Shown one piece after another: positions 1 through 13,305 of a stretch of DNA of 64,000 bases (its first letter is position 1; every line of letters begins with the position of its first letter). The translations under genes and the position numbers were made by a program. Below the pieces are notes generated by a model, which saw only the letters and a program-made list of their open reading frames with translations, was not told the origin of the DNA and did not search any database. Origin of the DNA: Gentiana macrophylla (lineage: Eukaryota; Streptophyta; Magnoliopsida; Gentianales; Gentianaceae); NCBI GenBank assembly GCA_026214975.1, contig CM047805.1:5518001-5582000 (forward strand), written 5' to 3'.

Positions 1-352
1 AATCAAATATCTATCAATCTTGGACTCTTCTAGTGTATGGGCCCTCTTTTGCATTGAAAATCACACCAATATACTAGAAATCACGTTGGTGAATGTTTGA
101 CCAATCGAACATTTCGTTGGCTAGTATAAGATTTACGAAATCACACACACAGGTGTGACAGAGGCTGGTTTTTGAACTCTTCCACTTTAGCTCCGCTTTT
201 TAGGCCTTTTCTTCTAATCTCGAATCATCCTGCAATAATTCAATCATCCGCAGAATCTAGCCCAAAAGGATAAAACATCACAAAATAACAACACACGACA
301 CCAAATTGAGTCTAAAACATCTAGAATTATCCGACTTTTTAGGAACTTATCA
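1..352 (-). mobile_element. Gypsy-1 3' LTR (partial, cut by window start)
   Basis: This stretch matches 14487-14846 and 34940-35290 closely, which are the outer ends of the other copies of the same LTR. Read on the minus strand the LTR begins TGATAAGTTCC at 352. The rest of the LTR lies left of the window. It contains a variant of the inverted GTGTGAC motif seen in the other copies. Confidence 0.8.
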
Positions 353-368
353 CTCCCCCAAGCTTAAG
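353..368 (-). other. Polypurine tract of Gypsy-1
   Basis: On the minus strand this reads CTTAAGCTTGGGGGAG and ends directly against the TG that starts the 3' LTR. A G-rich purine run at this place is the usual plus-strand primer site of an LTR retrotransposon. Confidence 0.75.
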
Positions 369-2380
369 ACTTTGCTTGTCCCCAAGCAAACAAAAAGACT
401 CAAGACGAGACGGACTAAGAAGATCATACATGACATAGCATTGGACAAAGATGTACAACACACGAGCATTAATAAAATTCATTCCGGCATTCAAAACACA
501 AGACATAGACTACTTAATCCTTCTTATCATATCAGAGCAAAAGTAACGAAAATTGTCAATGGGAAACAACATAGACCAAGAAGATAGACCCTCACGGGAT
601 AAATCACTCAGCGCTCAATATTTGTGAGGTGACTAAACTCTCAAGCTCATTCCATTGAAAATGTCCTACTATATGCTTGTATATCGTCTCATATCAATCA
701 CTAAGGTAATGTGCAACACATAAATCATAAGGTCTTTGGGAAAAAGGACGGTAAGTGAGAATAGCCCAAGTAGAAAAAAAACGGTGATAGGTGCAGGAAA
801 ATGTATAAGAGATGGCGAAAACCATTAGAACTAGCAAAACACATGACTAACAAACTTCAACGTCATACAAGTGCAAGGGGGTCCAACGCTTTATTTCCAA
901 ACAAATGAAAACACAAAAGATAATTTCTCTACTTTTGGGAGGATAAAGATACAACTCCCTCTTTATTACTAACAAATAGAACAAATAATATTTAGGAGGT
1001 TTTTTTCTTTTTTTTTATAATTTTTTTTATTGCCTCCTTTATTGATTTTTTTCCCTTTTTTTTCATATATTTTTCTTCTTTTTTTTTGTCATTTTTTCTT
1101 TCAAACTAAGAAACATACAAATGGTAACAATATGGATTTCCCCCGAGCTTGATCATTACATACTAAGTACAAGAAATTTGATAGCCACATGCCCCAGTTA
1201 GTCCTAAGGTTGGGTGAAAGGAATTAGGCTACCTCTTTTTCGGGTTGTTTAATGTATGGTGTAGTGAAGTAATGTAAAGTGGGAAAAAGGTGTAATAAAG
1301 ATCAAGGTTCAAAAGGTATAAGGTATATAATGTGGTGGAAGGTAGAAACGAATGCCTCAATCATTTCTATGTGTTTGCACACACCAAAGTAACATCAACA
1401 AGACTCAACACAAGTTCTAAAGGAACAAATCCAAGGAAGAGAAAATACGCACAAATTTAGGGTGAAACTGAAGTGGTCAGTCATATGGCTGGAATAATAT
1501 CTCACCGAGTCAATTTTGTCTATTCACTCGGACTCTATTGTTTCCTAAAAAATAATGGCACTTTTAAACATGATATTTTAAATATTTTTCACTCCATGTC
1601 ATGCATTTTTCTTGTCAGAACAAACGATATCAATTTTCATGAATTGCAAAATTCATCTAAAGTAGCTATGTGTGATCATCAAAACCATCAAGATAAAACG
1701 ACACAACTGACTCGGCTGACAATGACTAAGACTTTAAATTGCATAGAAGAAAGATTTGCACAAGTGTTGCTCCCCCACACTTAAAGGTTGCATTGTCCCC
1801 AATGTAATTAAATTAAAACATGGTAGGGTAAAAAGTAAACTCACAAGATGAAATGGACGGGCTCCTTGTGTGCATATCATCACGCTCCGAACATCGTAGT
1901 CCTGAAGATTCTTCTTCTAACCCTGTGGAGTTGGAGAGTGGAGAATTGAGAGTTACCGGAGCTCCGGCAAAGTGACCGGGATTATGCGGTGGTCCTCTCC
2001 TTGGCGGCAAAGTCACAGGGATTTTTTTATTTTTATAATTTTTTTATTTATAGAAAAACAGTCTCCATCACACCATGGGTGTGACAAGGGCTGTTTTTTC
2101 AATTTTATTTTTTTATCATACACTCATTGTCCTTAACCACATCATAGGTGTTATTTCCATCCTTCAAGACTTTTTTTCTTTTTTCCTCCGCATGCGATGA
2201 CCTTTAAATACCACTCGTGCACATCTTTCTCTCTGCAAAATAGACACAAAAACAAAACAAACCAAAACCAAAGGACCGAGAAGGCAACTCTCCCTTTATT
2301 TATTCATTAAACAAGAAAAAGAATAAAAAAATACATTCTGAATTTATAGTCTTCAGTTGGACTATCTTTAAGCAACATTC
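369..2380 (-). mobile_element. Gypsy-1 3' non-coding internal region
   Basis: No convincing protein is seen. The stretch is AT-rich with long T runs (about 980-1100). On the minus strand, 1770-1804 reads as a near-palindromic CATTGGGGACAATG followed by AAGTGTGGGGGAG; this 'GGGGACAATG ... TGGGGGAG' pattern is characteristic of the region after the coding part of plant Tat/Athila-type gypsy elements. A GTGTGAC inverted motif like that of the LTR recurs at about 2065-2085. The short open frames here look like chance. Confidence 0.6.
1770..1804 (-). other. Second polypurine-tract-like motif
   Basis: Minus strand: CATTGGGGACAATG, then a purine-rich TAAGTGTGGGGGAG. It resembles the element's own PPT at 353-368 but is about 1.4 kb inside the element. 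Extra PPT-like sites are known in Tat/Athila gypsy elements. Confidence 0.5.
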
Positions 2381-2898
2381 TCAAGGAGGACTAAACCAAG
2401 TAAGGGCATCCCTCTGCATTTTTCTCCACATATCAAAGATATTAACAAGTAATTTCAGATATAGCATTGAAAGCCTATAATAATGTCTTCTCAATAAGAA
2501 AATAATCATTTTAGCTCTAAAGAAAGAAGTGCCTCCTAGCAAATTATACATCTCTTTATCAATGCTCACAATGAACCTAAGAGAATCATGGACTACTAGA
2601 GGTGACACATCAATATATTCGACATGCTCAACATGCTCAAGTTCAACATCATTATACAATGAAGGGGGATTATCATTATCAAATGCATTTAAACCAGACG
2701 CAATATTGTTACCTCCCTTTTCATCTTCTTCTTCGTTCATCAATGTTGAATCTGGGATTATTGCACCATTATCTTGTGGAGATGGTTCAAATTTCCATGT
2801 GGCTCCACTCTTGTTAATTCGGAAGCCTAAACACTCAGCAATCTTCGAGAAATCATCACCGAAAACATTTAGATCAAGACATTGTGGGATTTAATAAG
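2381..2898 (-). pseudogene. Unidentified open frame in Gypsy-1
   Basis: An open minus-strand frame runs from about 2898 to a stop at 2381, with an internal ATG near 2740. The product begins with a FGDDFSKIAECLGF-like stretch, has a highly acidic middle (NEEEDEKGG, then ELEHVEHVEYIDVSP) and a more hydrophobic end (KMIIFLLRRHYY). I recognise no protease, reverse transcriptase, RNase H, integrase or gag motif. It lies just downstream of a gag fragment in the same orientation, so it may be the tail of a gag-like protein or an extra ORF of a non-autonomous element. The function is unknown. Confidence 0.35.
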
Positions 2899-2910
2899 GA
2901 TCATAGTTTT

Positions 2911-3307
2911 TCATCCCCACAACTTTCAAGGTCGGCCTCTTGCTCTTGAATCGCCATCATCTGCTTTTCCCTTTCAACCTCTTCAAATACATGGCGATTA
3001 CGTGCAACTAGTTCTCCCAAGGTCGGGTTCCTTTTCTCGGAGTTGGACACAATAGGTGTGCCATTTCTCTAGAAAATTTCTCACTACTCTCTATTGAATT
3101 CTTTAACAAAATCTCAATGTTAGACTTGGGCTCTGAGTGAGGGCGTGCTTCTTGGTGCCAATTATACTGATCCTGACCCCATGAAGAATAGGGATAGTTA
3201 CTCCTCCCACCATTGTATGTTGGTGCATAGTTGTGGCTATATTGGAATTGATTCTCATAACTCGCACCATAATTGTCAAAAGTATTCCATTGGTGGGATG
3301 AATAGCC
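2911..3307 (-). pseudogene. Gypsy-1 gag fragment, left duplicate
   Basis: This is a near copy of 12713-13111, the gag C-terminal region, in the same orientation. It ends abruptly at the Copia-1 LTR (3308). Together the two gag pieces flank Copia-1 as a direct duplication of about 0.4 kb. Downstream (leftwards) it reads into the unknown frame at 2381-2898, while the right copy does not. Confidence 0.7.
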
Positions 3308-5154
3308 TGTTAGGTGTGATGCCCGAAAGACAATTTTGTAATTGTTTTATTTAATAAATGAAATGATATTATTATTCTTATTTATTATTCTCATATTCAC
3401 CGATGTGGCAATATTATTTACACTACAGAAAACCCTAAAGTATATCGTTTATGTAATCACTTAACTCAGTGTATGGGATATACACGGGAGGATTGAGTTA
3501 GTGAAGATGTACTTAAAATACAATTAGCCCGTAGTGAAGTTAATCGAGAGTATCGGGTCTCGCCTTTAACGTACTATTAATGCGCCCAGAATACAATAGG
3601 TGTGATTGTCTTATCCGGATTTTCGGTTAAGAGAACCTAGTGGGGCATTTATATATGATAGATATATCATATAGGGCTGGACCGATTTGATTAGATTTCA
3701 CGATATAATTCCGTAATCGAGAAGTCTTATCGAATCAATCGATGATCATATTTATGGATATATCTTAATCCTGAGGTGATCACAGTCAATTGCTTGAATC
3801 AGTATGAGGTTTGACTTGACGGTTAAGGATTACACTGAGTCTGTGATCTGAATTACCCCATCTTGGCTTTGTACTGGATTGAGTGAGTAGTCTGTGTTGT
3901 CACATATACGGAATCCATTCCTTCCATTTATGGAAGTAGATAGACAGTTCCCTTATTTGTTAATCCTAGAAACTGATCGATCGTACGGGTTCATATTACA
4001 CTGATTAGCTATGAGTGAGTTGTATGAATTAATTGATAACTAGGGGGTTAATGGTAAATAAGGATAAGAGGTTCTAAAAAGGGTTAACGGTAACTTCCCG
4101 ATTTAGAATGAGCAAATCATGGAGGATTAATCCATATGTAATGATTATATCAATGGACGCTTATTATCATTCTCGTGAGGAGATAAATATAATCTCATAA
4201 TCGGATGAGTGCGATCACGGGATTATGGTGGCATATTCTCGTGATTGATTTATCGAATATAATTATTACGTTTCGTAAGATAATTATTTATTTGATTTAT
4301 CGGAGCCGCTGATTATTAGTCCATGGTCCCCGACGTGCCTCCAATATAGCATAGCTATTCTCGGACGTCGAATCCTAATAATATTAATTTAGTTCTTGTT
4401 ATAATTTAATTAAAACGATATGTGAATTAATTGTTTAGTGGACTATTAAATTAGTTGGGCTAAATAATTAAATATGTGAAAAAGACATTTTTTTCATAAT
4501 CTTGGCCCAATTTGGTGTGTATGGCCGAAATTATTGTGACTAGGTCACAAGTGATGATTTTCGGCCAAAGAGGTGTTTTATGGAACACGAAATTGTTTTC
4601 TTGTGTATTAATAAGACATGTGCACAAAATATTTATTGGATAAATATTTATGGTAAAAAATAAAGATAAAGATTATTCTAGATTTGTTCTAGAATATTTC
4701 TAGGATTATCTTTTATTTAATAGGATTATTATAATTGATTTTGTATTAATTATTAAATCTTGGATGACAAGGATTACTCTCCTATATAAAGAGAGTTCTC
4801 CCAAGCCTAAAAACACACTACAATTTTTGACTTCATCTCTTAGAGAGATGAAGGAAAAATTTCGGCCAAGGGGAAAAGAGAGGAAAATCTTGGAGGTTTT
4901 CCGGGTAGCATATCGGAAGGATTCGAGACGAGGATTTCCTTCCACCGGGAGTTGCTCGGATCACACGTACGGAAGATCGTGGTGCTCTTCACACAATCTT
5001 TTATTCTTCCTATTGCGGTTCTTCCACTTGGATTTTGAGATCCAAGAGTTATGATCTACAACCCCCTTGTATATGTAGATCTAGTTATTTTATTACGTGT
5101 AAATTATAGATTTAGATCCTTAAATCGCTTCCGTTGCGGATTGTATTACTAACA
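3308..5154 (+). mobile_element. Copia-1 5' LTR
   Basis: The LTR starts TGTTAGGTGTGATGCC and ends TATTACTAACA, about 1847 bp, and is repeated at 10860-12705 with a few percent difference. It is followed at once by an initiator-Met-tRNA type primer site. A possible TATA box (CCTATATAAAGAG) lies near 4783. LTRs this long with TG...CA ends and this primer site fit a Ty1/copia-like or LARD element. Confidence 0.9.
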
Positions 5155-5155
5155 G

Positions 5156-5167
5156 TGGTATCGGAGC
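5156..5167 (+). other. Primer binding site of Copia-1 (initiator tRNA-Met)
   Basis: TGGTATCGGAGC differs by one base from TGGTATCAGAGC, the usual copia primer site complementary to initiator tRNA-Met. It lies one base after the LTR end. Confidence 0.85.
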
Positions 5168-5417
5168 GTGGTGATCTATATTTATATGTATAAAATATTA
5201 GATCTAGGAGTGGAAAACATGTAGTTTTTGTGTCCCGATTTTTTCCTTGGGGCCGATGCATATGTTCTTTTTTTTATGTTGCGATTGTTGTGGTTTGAAG
5301 AGATGGATTGTGGTTGGTACTGTTTACTCGTTAGATCTATTGTAAGCTCTCTCGATTTAGATCGTTTGAGCATAGGATTGATGTAAAAGTTGTTGTTTTT
5401 TTATTTCTACTTTTCGG

Positions 5418-5449
<32 letters not shown>

Positions 5450-8400
5450 TAATTCCGGAAAATCGATGAAGAACGATGATGAACACGAGATGAAGACGGA
5501 ACTCGAGGTATGAATAGGGGTCGGGGCGGAAAATATTTTGTTAATTTTTTTTTTGGAACAAATGCACGGCTAGGGTTTGATTTTTTTTTTTATCAAACTC
5601 TAATTTTTATAAAATCGGCAGTTGTTTATAAAAAAAAAATTTAATTTTTTTTTCTGGAATACAGCAGGATTTTAATAAATAAATAAAAAATTCGAAAAAA
5701 AAATTTATTTTATTTTATAAAATAAAGGCCCCTTCTCCTTTCGGGTTCGCGGTTCGTGGTTCAAGGTTCGAAGATCGAAGACATGAAGACAACAAGATTG
5801 TAATTTATTTTTTTTCCTAGGATAGATTAGATACGGGGGTACCAACGATCCATCTCGGTGTTTAAATTTTCCGCAATTTATTTTTTATGTGTTTGATCAT
5901 AAAATAGATATAAAACCGGAATAACCATGACATGCATCATATCATAAATCCACTCCATGCATATATGTAGAATTTTAATTTTGGTAATTAAAATAGGCAT
6001 GTATACAAACTCGCGTAATTAGTTGAAATTTAATTAATACGTGGTAATTAATTAATTTAGTAACTAATTAAAGATCCGAGGACGGGTTATGAAATCGTTA
6101 AGCCTTTTTCGGTGTGCGTGCTCGTGAACCGTCTTAAAAGCCCAAACGAGATCACGTTTTGATTCGTAGTGTCTACGAGATTGAATGATGGTAAAAGAAC
6201 AATAAATCTTGGATAAAAACGGTTCGCTTTATAGGTTGGGTGGTCAATCGAGCTTCGCTCGACCGACTTAACCCTCCTAGTGTGATGTATGCACGGGGTC
6301 CGGCAAGACTAAGCTACATTGGAGAGCGGAGGGTGATTCCTTCTATATCTCATGGGGCTATCTTGACCTGATTTTGTCCAATCGTCACATATGTTCCAAC
6401 GAATAGGACGGGTAGGCTTGCCTACGTTATCGACACCATTCGTAATCCTTGATTTGATGTGCTTTTATGTTAACATCAAAAGACGTGGTTAGTTAACCCA
6501 CAACCACTTCCAAAATATTGAGTGGGAGCGGGGAGGCGATAGCCAACCCCACGGCCTCTACTATGATACAAGTAAGTGAGAGAAGGGTGACGCTCATGGC
6601 GCTTTGATTTCGATCCCCTACGGATGGTGTTCACCCCTATCAACATTCATGGCTTGGTCTCCGAAAGGATAGGATTTTCGGTACTCATCGGGTCACTGAC
6701 CTATCCTACGACGGCACACTCGGGGCGTACCTAAGAGATCCGATATAGTATGTCACACTCATCAAGGGTATTCTTGATAATATCTAGGCTAAAAAGGGAA
6801 GGTAGTCAATGAATAAAGGGATGTTCGATTCTCGTGGGATATTTGATTCTCACAAGTTATTCATTGATGAGATTGTCTCGATTTAACGGTCATCTCTTTG
6901 ACCTACCCTACGGAGGAAGAACTAAGATGCAAGGTTAAAACCTTGGAATGGTAGAGTAGACTTAATTTTAGTTTACAATTCTTAAAATAAACTTATATAG
7001 TAGTGTTAAACTTGAATTAATATATGTCATTTTATTTACAGCATTATATCCCTTACTAAATTGCTTTAAAATTAATAATTGACTAGTATTGACTTCGTTA
7101 AAAAGTGGAAAGTAACTAGGACGTTGAACTAGTTAATCGATAATGCAATTATTTTTCGAAAGAGATATTTTCTCTTAAGCTTTTTAAAAGCCAGAGTGAC
7201 ATATAGGTATGTCACTAGTGTCATTCGTGTCAAACGGAAGAAAAACTTAGTTTAATCAAAGGTGATTTCGGACTTTGAAATTCTTCTAGTGAATTTTGAG
7301 TGTGTAGTGATTACACGAGTAATTTTCTAATTGAAAAATCGGAAAATCATGGAGTGTTACTAGTTGGACGATATTTGGAATCGATGAACTAGTGGGAGCT
7401 TTATGATTTGTTGTTTTTCTAGAACATTAGAAAATTGTAACTGACTACACACGTAACCATTCTAAATGAAAAACCGGAAAGTCATGAAATGTCGCTAGTT
7501 GGACGATATTTGGAATCGATGAACTAGTGGGAGTTCTATGATTTGTTGTTTTTCTGGAAACAATGGAACTATGTACGAAAGATTTTCTAATCGAAAAAAT
7601 CGGAAAATCATAAAAATAAAGCATTGCTCGTTAGACGGTATTTGGAACCGATAAACTAGTGGGAGCTTTAATGTTATGATTTGTTGTTTTTTCTGGTATA
7701 TTAAAAAATCCGAGAAGTCCCGACGAGTAACACTCGAAATAAGACATCCCACGGTTCAAGAGTAGTGTCTACTCAAACGAACATTTGGTTCAAGATCAAT
7801 TTCCATTTACTTAAAAGAATGGGAGAATATGTCTAAAAGTGTTAGTCATCTAAACAGAGAAAACTTTAAGGCTGAACCGAAAATTAATTAACTGAAAATC
7901 ATAGGATAAGGACAGTGATTTTGGATCACCAACCTATGAATCCTTGGCAATTTTCTCGAGCTAAGTTCTTTGGAAGAACAAGGTAGCGGTGTATTTAACG
8001 ATTAAAAGAGTAAAAACAACGGGCAGTTAATTTTAGCTAGAATAGTGGGAGTGATATAAGGAAATGAATCTCGGATTCAATCCTTGGATATCGCGGAAAA
8101 ATTATTTTTGTTTAAGATTCGATGGAACGAAAGGATTTACCTTCTATTCGATAATTTGTTTGTCGTACAGAAAGTGAATATACCATTTGTAGTATGAATC
8201 CAAGACTCAGACTTTTGTTTAATAAAGTCAAAACCACTTACAATTGCTGAAATATTTATATAAAACATCTTAAGAACTATTAAAAGCAATTGGTTTCTAT
8301 ATTTAGATAAACGCTTCTTCATATTCCATAGTTAGTGCATAGTCCCTAAAAGACAAGACCTGAAGACTGGCTCAGGGTGATTCCTTTCTCCCAGTTTGGT

Positions 8401-10849
8401 TATATTGTCTCAAAGGTTCAATGACTAAGTTTCCTTTCAATCGGGAAAGGATAATTGTTATAAAGAAGTAACATAGCTTGTTCATGACGACCTTCGGGGT
8501 CTGATGAAAGATACAAGCTAGTAGGAGCTTCCAGTAGTGACTTCTTGTCCGATAACTATTCAAACACTCCGGAAAGTTTATCCAAAATATTTTGAGGTTT
8601 CTCTGCTTTCAATGAGATAGAGTATTCTATACTCGGAATAGGCCATTCATAGTCCTCGAGATCGATGCTCACCGCCTCATGGTGACATGTTCTCACTAAG
8701 TGAGAAACCGTTAAATTGCCTTATATAGTTTTAGATGTGCTACAATACACTGCTTAACTCAATAAAGATATTAGAAGCGAAATAACGGTCTACATTGAAA
8801 TGTAAGACCTAGAAGTCTACCTAGAATATGCTTTGGAATTTACGGATAAGGTGTGGATTCGGGTCACCCCACTTCCGTAAATATAAGCATTTAGCACACG
8901 GTGCTTGAAGGTAAGACTGGGAATTTCGTGCATACGTTCGGTCTATGACCATTCGTGATATATATATTTTAACCTATTGTGTATAAAGTTTAGATTCTTG
9001 AAATCGGGAAGGGACAGTTATACTGTTGCATCCTTTCTTATAGAGTCCATAAACAGCAAAACCTTGAACCTTGAAGTACGTTTACTCAAGGTAGTTACTA
9101 ACTGATTAAAATCAGACCACATCCAACATCAGTTGTTGGTGATAACACTAAATACTACTAAACTAGATCAGAATTTCGATCCACCCAGTAAGTATTGGGA
9201 GTGTGGTTTATCCATTACCCATTACGGGTTCTGCGGACTTTGTAGTCTGAGGATCGTTTGATGACCCATGGCTCTTTTGTGAGCAGTATAGGATTCTGAT
9301 AATAGAGGTTGGTTTAATAGCCATAACCCTGTGAATGGAGTTCGGTACTCCAGTTCTGTTCATGCTCTTGTAGAACCACCTGAGCGTCTCAGGCCCAGTG
9401 GGAGTAATTGGATCTACACGGAAAATAGTAGAATGAAGAGGAAAGTTTATCTTTCAGAGCAAAGCTAGAGTGGTCTAGGGGTAATTCCCTAAGCAGTAGA
9501 GAGTTAATCAGACCTTGGACTCTCTTACCACTTAGTATTGCATGATTTCGTTCAAAAGCAGAAAATAGGGGTGATTCCCTAAGACTTTCTTGCCAAACAA
9601 ACGGAGTCTGGATTCTTTCGGAACAAAAGGGTATTGCCTTATGAACTTATGACAGGATGACTATCAAGGCTTAAGTCCTTTATGGATAAAAAGCAAACCT
9701 CTCGGTCATTGGAAGTTATATATTTCTACAATATGTGGATTTGACCAGAATATTGACAAGTCTTTTGTAGACTGGATATCAATTTTAGTACAGTAGTGAA
9801 TATATACATATATATTAGTGTTTGTGAAGGATAACACTGCACCAGTTGGAAACAACATGAGTGTGTTATCTGAAGTCAGAATTTGACAATGCCACAATTC
9901 TCTGCAACAGAGATTTGGACAACATTCTAAAGAGTTTGACTCGGTCGAATTCATTAGAATCAGTCATTGGTTTCCCATCCATCTTATTGGTTAAGATGAT
10001 GCATCTGTGTATGCAACATTCAACGAGGAAGTTCTACCCTATGCCTCAGGAATGGCTCTCTAAATCTTCGGATCAAGGGAAATGGGATAGATTCTCTTTC
10101 TAGTAAGAGATGGTCAGGTTATTGAACGTCAACTTTGATCGAATCTTAGATTCGGCGGTTAACAAAGCAAGTTTAGTATGTCCTTTAGTATTTTGAGAGA
10201 ACGAGGAATAATATGCGGACATATTCATGTGTGAACTTGGATATGTGTGATACACTGATTTTGACTTTAAGTCAGATTGAGGATGATCGTTAAGTCGATC
10301 TCGGGCTCAGTATTTACTCTTGTGTTGAAGCTATTGCCTGGAGGAATCCAGCAACGCCAACTCGACTTTAACTAGTTGGGTGATTAACGGCTTTTGTAGT
10401 AGCTAGAGAGGCGATATAGCTTTAGGATTTCCTTTTCATATCTGGGAGTGATTCTAGATTTGGAAGCCGATACCACATCATTGTGTAAACAATGAAGGGG
10501 TAGCTTATAAGGTTTTTCGAAATCACTAGAGGTCAAAAGCATATTGGGAAGGTACCATATGATTAGATGGACCGGTAACGTTTCGATTCTACGGATCGTC
10601 TCGAGCCGACAACCTGACTAATCATTAAGACCCATGATATTTAGATGTAGGTACCCCAGAGTCACCGACCTATCTCTACGACAAAGACACTCGGAGTGTA
10701 CTTGATCATCTATAATGGTTATGATATGCTTAATGGGTACTAGAATACGGGATGGGTCTCCATTGCTTTAGAGCAAGTAGGAGATGTAGTTTGTTGTATT
10801 TTAAATAATAGGGTGTGCTCTAAAACAATTAATCACATGTTTTCGTGCG
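5168..10849 (+). mobile_element. Copia-1 internal region without recognisable coding
   Basis: About 5.7 kb between primer site and polypurine tract. I find no gag, protease, integrase, RT or RNase H motif and no long open frame on either strand. Long T and A runs occupy 5400-5720. Similar phrases about 'ACCGACCTATC...ACGACAAAGACACTCGG' occur near 6695-6730 and 10665-10705, suggesting internal duplication. Long LTRs with a non-coding interior are the definition of a LARD (large retrotransposon derivative); a heavily decayed copia pol cannot be excluded. Confidence 0.6.
7345..7695 (+). repeat. Three-fold direct repeat inside Copia-1
   Basis: A block built around GACGATATTTGGAATCGATG, followed by AACTAGTGGGAG and ATGATTTGTTGTTTTTCT, occurs three times with starts near 7360, 7501 and 7636 (spacing about 135-140 bp). 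The third copy is the most divergent. Confidence 0.7.
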
Positions 10850-10859
10850 AGTGGGAGAT
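10850..10859 (+). other. Polypurine tract of Copia-1
   Basis: AGTGGGAGAT lies directly before TGTTAGG of the 3' LTR. The string GTGGGAGATTGTT is typical of the PPT/LTR junction of plant copia elements. Confidence 0.85.
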
Positions 10860-12705
10860 TGTTAGGTGTGATGCCCGAAAGACAATTTTGTAATTGTTTT
10901 ATTTAATAAATGAAATGATATTATTATTCATATTTATTATTCTCATATTCACCGATGTGGCAATAGTATTTACACTACAGAAAACCCTAAAGTATATCGT
11001 TTATGTAATCACTTAACTCAGTGTATGGGATATACACGGGAGGATTGAGTTAGTGAAGATGTACTTAAAATACAATTAGCCCGTAGTGAAGTTAATCGAG
11101 AGTATCGGGTCTCTCCTTTAACATACTATTAATGCGCCCAGAACACAATAGGTGCGATTGTCTTATCCGGACTTTCGGTTAAGAGAACCCAGTGGGGCAT
11201 TTATATATGATAGAGATATCATATAGGGCTGGACCGATTTGATTAGAGTTCACGATATAATTCCGTAATCGAGAAGTCTTATCGAATCAATCGATGATCA
11301 TATTTATGGATATGTCTTAATCTCGAGGTGATCACGGTCAATTGCTTGAATCAAGATGAGGTTTGACTTGACGGTTAAGGATTACACCGAGTCTGTGATC
11401 CGAATTACCCCATCTTGGCTTTGTATTTGGATTGAGTGAGTAGTCCGTGTTGTCACGATACGGAATCCATTCCTTCCATTTATGGAAGTAGACATCTGAC
11501 AGCCCCTTATTTGTTAATCCTAGAAAGCGATCGATAAATTTGAGTTCATATTACCACGATTAGCTACCGGTGAGTTGTATGAATTAATTGATCACTAGGG
11601 TTAATGGTAAATAAGGATAAGAGGTTCTAAAAAGGGTTAACAGTAACTTCCCGATTTAGAATGAACAGTCTATGGAGGATTAATCCATATGTAATGATTA
11701 TATCAATGGACGCTTATTATCATTCTCGTGAGGAGATAAATATAATCTCATAATCGGAGGAGTGCGATCACGGGATTATGGTGGCATATTCTCGTGATTG
11801 ATTTATCGAATATAATTATTACATTCGTAAGATAATTATTTATTTGATTTATCGGAGCCGCGATTATTAGTCCATGGTCCCCGACGTGCCTCCAATATAG
11901 CATAGCTATTCTCGGACGTCGAATCCTAATAATATTAATTTAGTTCTGTTAGAATTTCATTAAAACAATATGTGAATTAATTGTTTAGTGGACTATTAAA
12001 TTAGTTGGGCTAAATAATTAAATATGTGAAAAAGACATTTTTTTCATAATCTTGGCCCGATTTGGTGTGTATGGACGAAATTATTGTGACTAGGTCACAA
12101 GTGATGATTTTCGGCCAAAGAGGTGTTTTATGGAACAAGAAATTGTTTTCTTGTGTATTAATAAGACATGTACACAAAATATTTATTGGATAAATATTTA
12201 TGGTAAAAAATAAAGATAAAGATTATTCTAGATTTGTTCTAGAATATTTCTAGGATTATCTTTTATTTAATAGGATTATTATAATTAATTTTGTATTAGT
12301 TATTAAATCCTTGGAGGACAAGGATTACTCTCCTATATAAAGAGAGTTCTCCCAAGCCTAAAAACACGCTACAATTTTCAACTTCATCTCTTAGAGAGAG
12401 GAAGGAAAAATTTCGGCCTAGGGGAAAAGAGAGGAAAATCTTGGAGGTTTTCCGGGTAGCATAGCGGAAGGATTCGAGACGAGGATTTTCTTCCACCGGG
12501 AGTTGTTCGGATCACACGTACGGAAGATCGTGGTGCTCTTCACACAATCTTTTATTCTTCCTATTGCGGTTCTTCCACTTGGATTTTGAGATCCAAGAGG
12601 TATGATCTACAACCCCCTTGTAGATGTAGATATAGTTATTTTATTACGTGTAAATTATAGATCTAGATCATTAAATCGCTTCCGTTGCGGATGGTATTAC
12701 TAACA
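10860..12705 (+). mobile_element. Copia-1 3' LTR
   Basis: About 1846 bp, ends TGTTAGG...ACTAACA, matching 3308-5154. Differences from the 5' LTR include substitutions and several changes in CTG/CAG contexts (for example CACTGATT versus CCACGATT). The base pairs just outside the two LTRs (tagcc left, tctgc right) do not form a target-site duplication. Confidence 0.9.
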
Positions 12706-13248
12706 TCTGCTTTCATCCCCACAACTTTCAAGGTTGGCCTCTTGCTCTTGAATTGCCATCATCTGCTTTTCCCTTTCAACCTCTTCAAATACATGGCGAT
12801 TACGTGCAACTAGTTCTCCCAAGGTCGGTTCCCTTTTCTCTGGAGCTGGACACAATAGGTGTGCCATTTCTCTACAAAATTTCTCACTACTCTCTATTGA
12901 ATTCTCTAACAAATTCTCAATGTTAGACTTGGGCTCTGAGTGAGGGCGTGCTTCTTGGTGCCAATTATACTGATCCTGACCCCATGAAGAATAGGGATAG
13001 TTACTCATCCCGCCATTGTATGTTGGTGCATAGTTGTGGCTATATTGGAATTGATTCTCATAACTCGCACCATAATTGTCATAAGTATTCCATTGGTGGG
13101 ATGAATAACCTCCATTGCACTGAGCTTCATAATGGTTTCCACCGCAATACGAACATCTCACATGAAGCTGATTAAACCCATATCCATACATCCTCGCATT
13201 AGTCGATTTCTCATAAGCATCGAATCCAGAGAATAATGAATCCATCAA
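12706..13248 (-). pseudogene. Gypsy-1 gag, truncated (zinc-knuckle part)
   Basis: An open frame of about 180 residues with one retroviral-type zinc knuckle, CSYCGGNHYEAQC (CX2CX3HX4C), near residue 32. It is followed by an Asn/Tyr/Gln-rich stretch ending NYPYSSWGQDQYNWHQEARP and then a charged region (EELVARN-like, EVEREKQMMAIQEQEANLES). This layout, knuckle then 'NPY..W...' low-complexity then acidic helix, matches the C-terminal part of Tat/Athila-type gag. The long N-terminal gag domain expected before the knuckle is missing. The frame runs out into the Copia-1 LTR. It is preceded by a leader hairpin and a tRNA-Asp primer site. Confidence 0.7.
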
Positions 13249-13305
13249 GCACTACACTTCTACTTTCTGCACAAGAAAAAAAAGAAAAATCAAAAGCAAA
13301 AAGGT

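Noticed and set aside
1473..1784. 103-codon plus-strand frame
   Set aside because: Lies antisense in the Gypsy-1 3' non-coding region and ends in the PPT-like motif; no domain.
6232..6275. Stable short hairpin around CGAGCTTCGCTCG as a functional RNA
   Set aside because: Only one short stem in decayed Copia-1 interior, no conserved partner or second copy.
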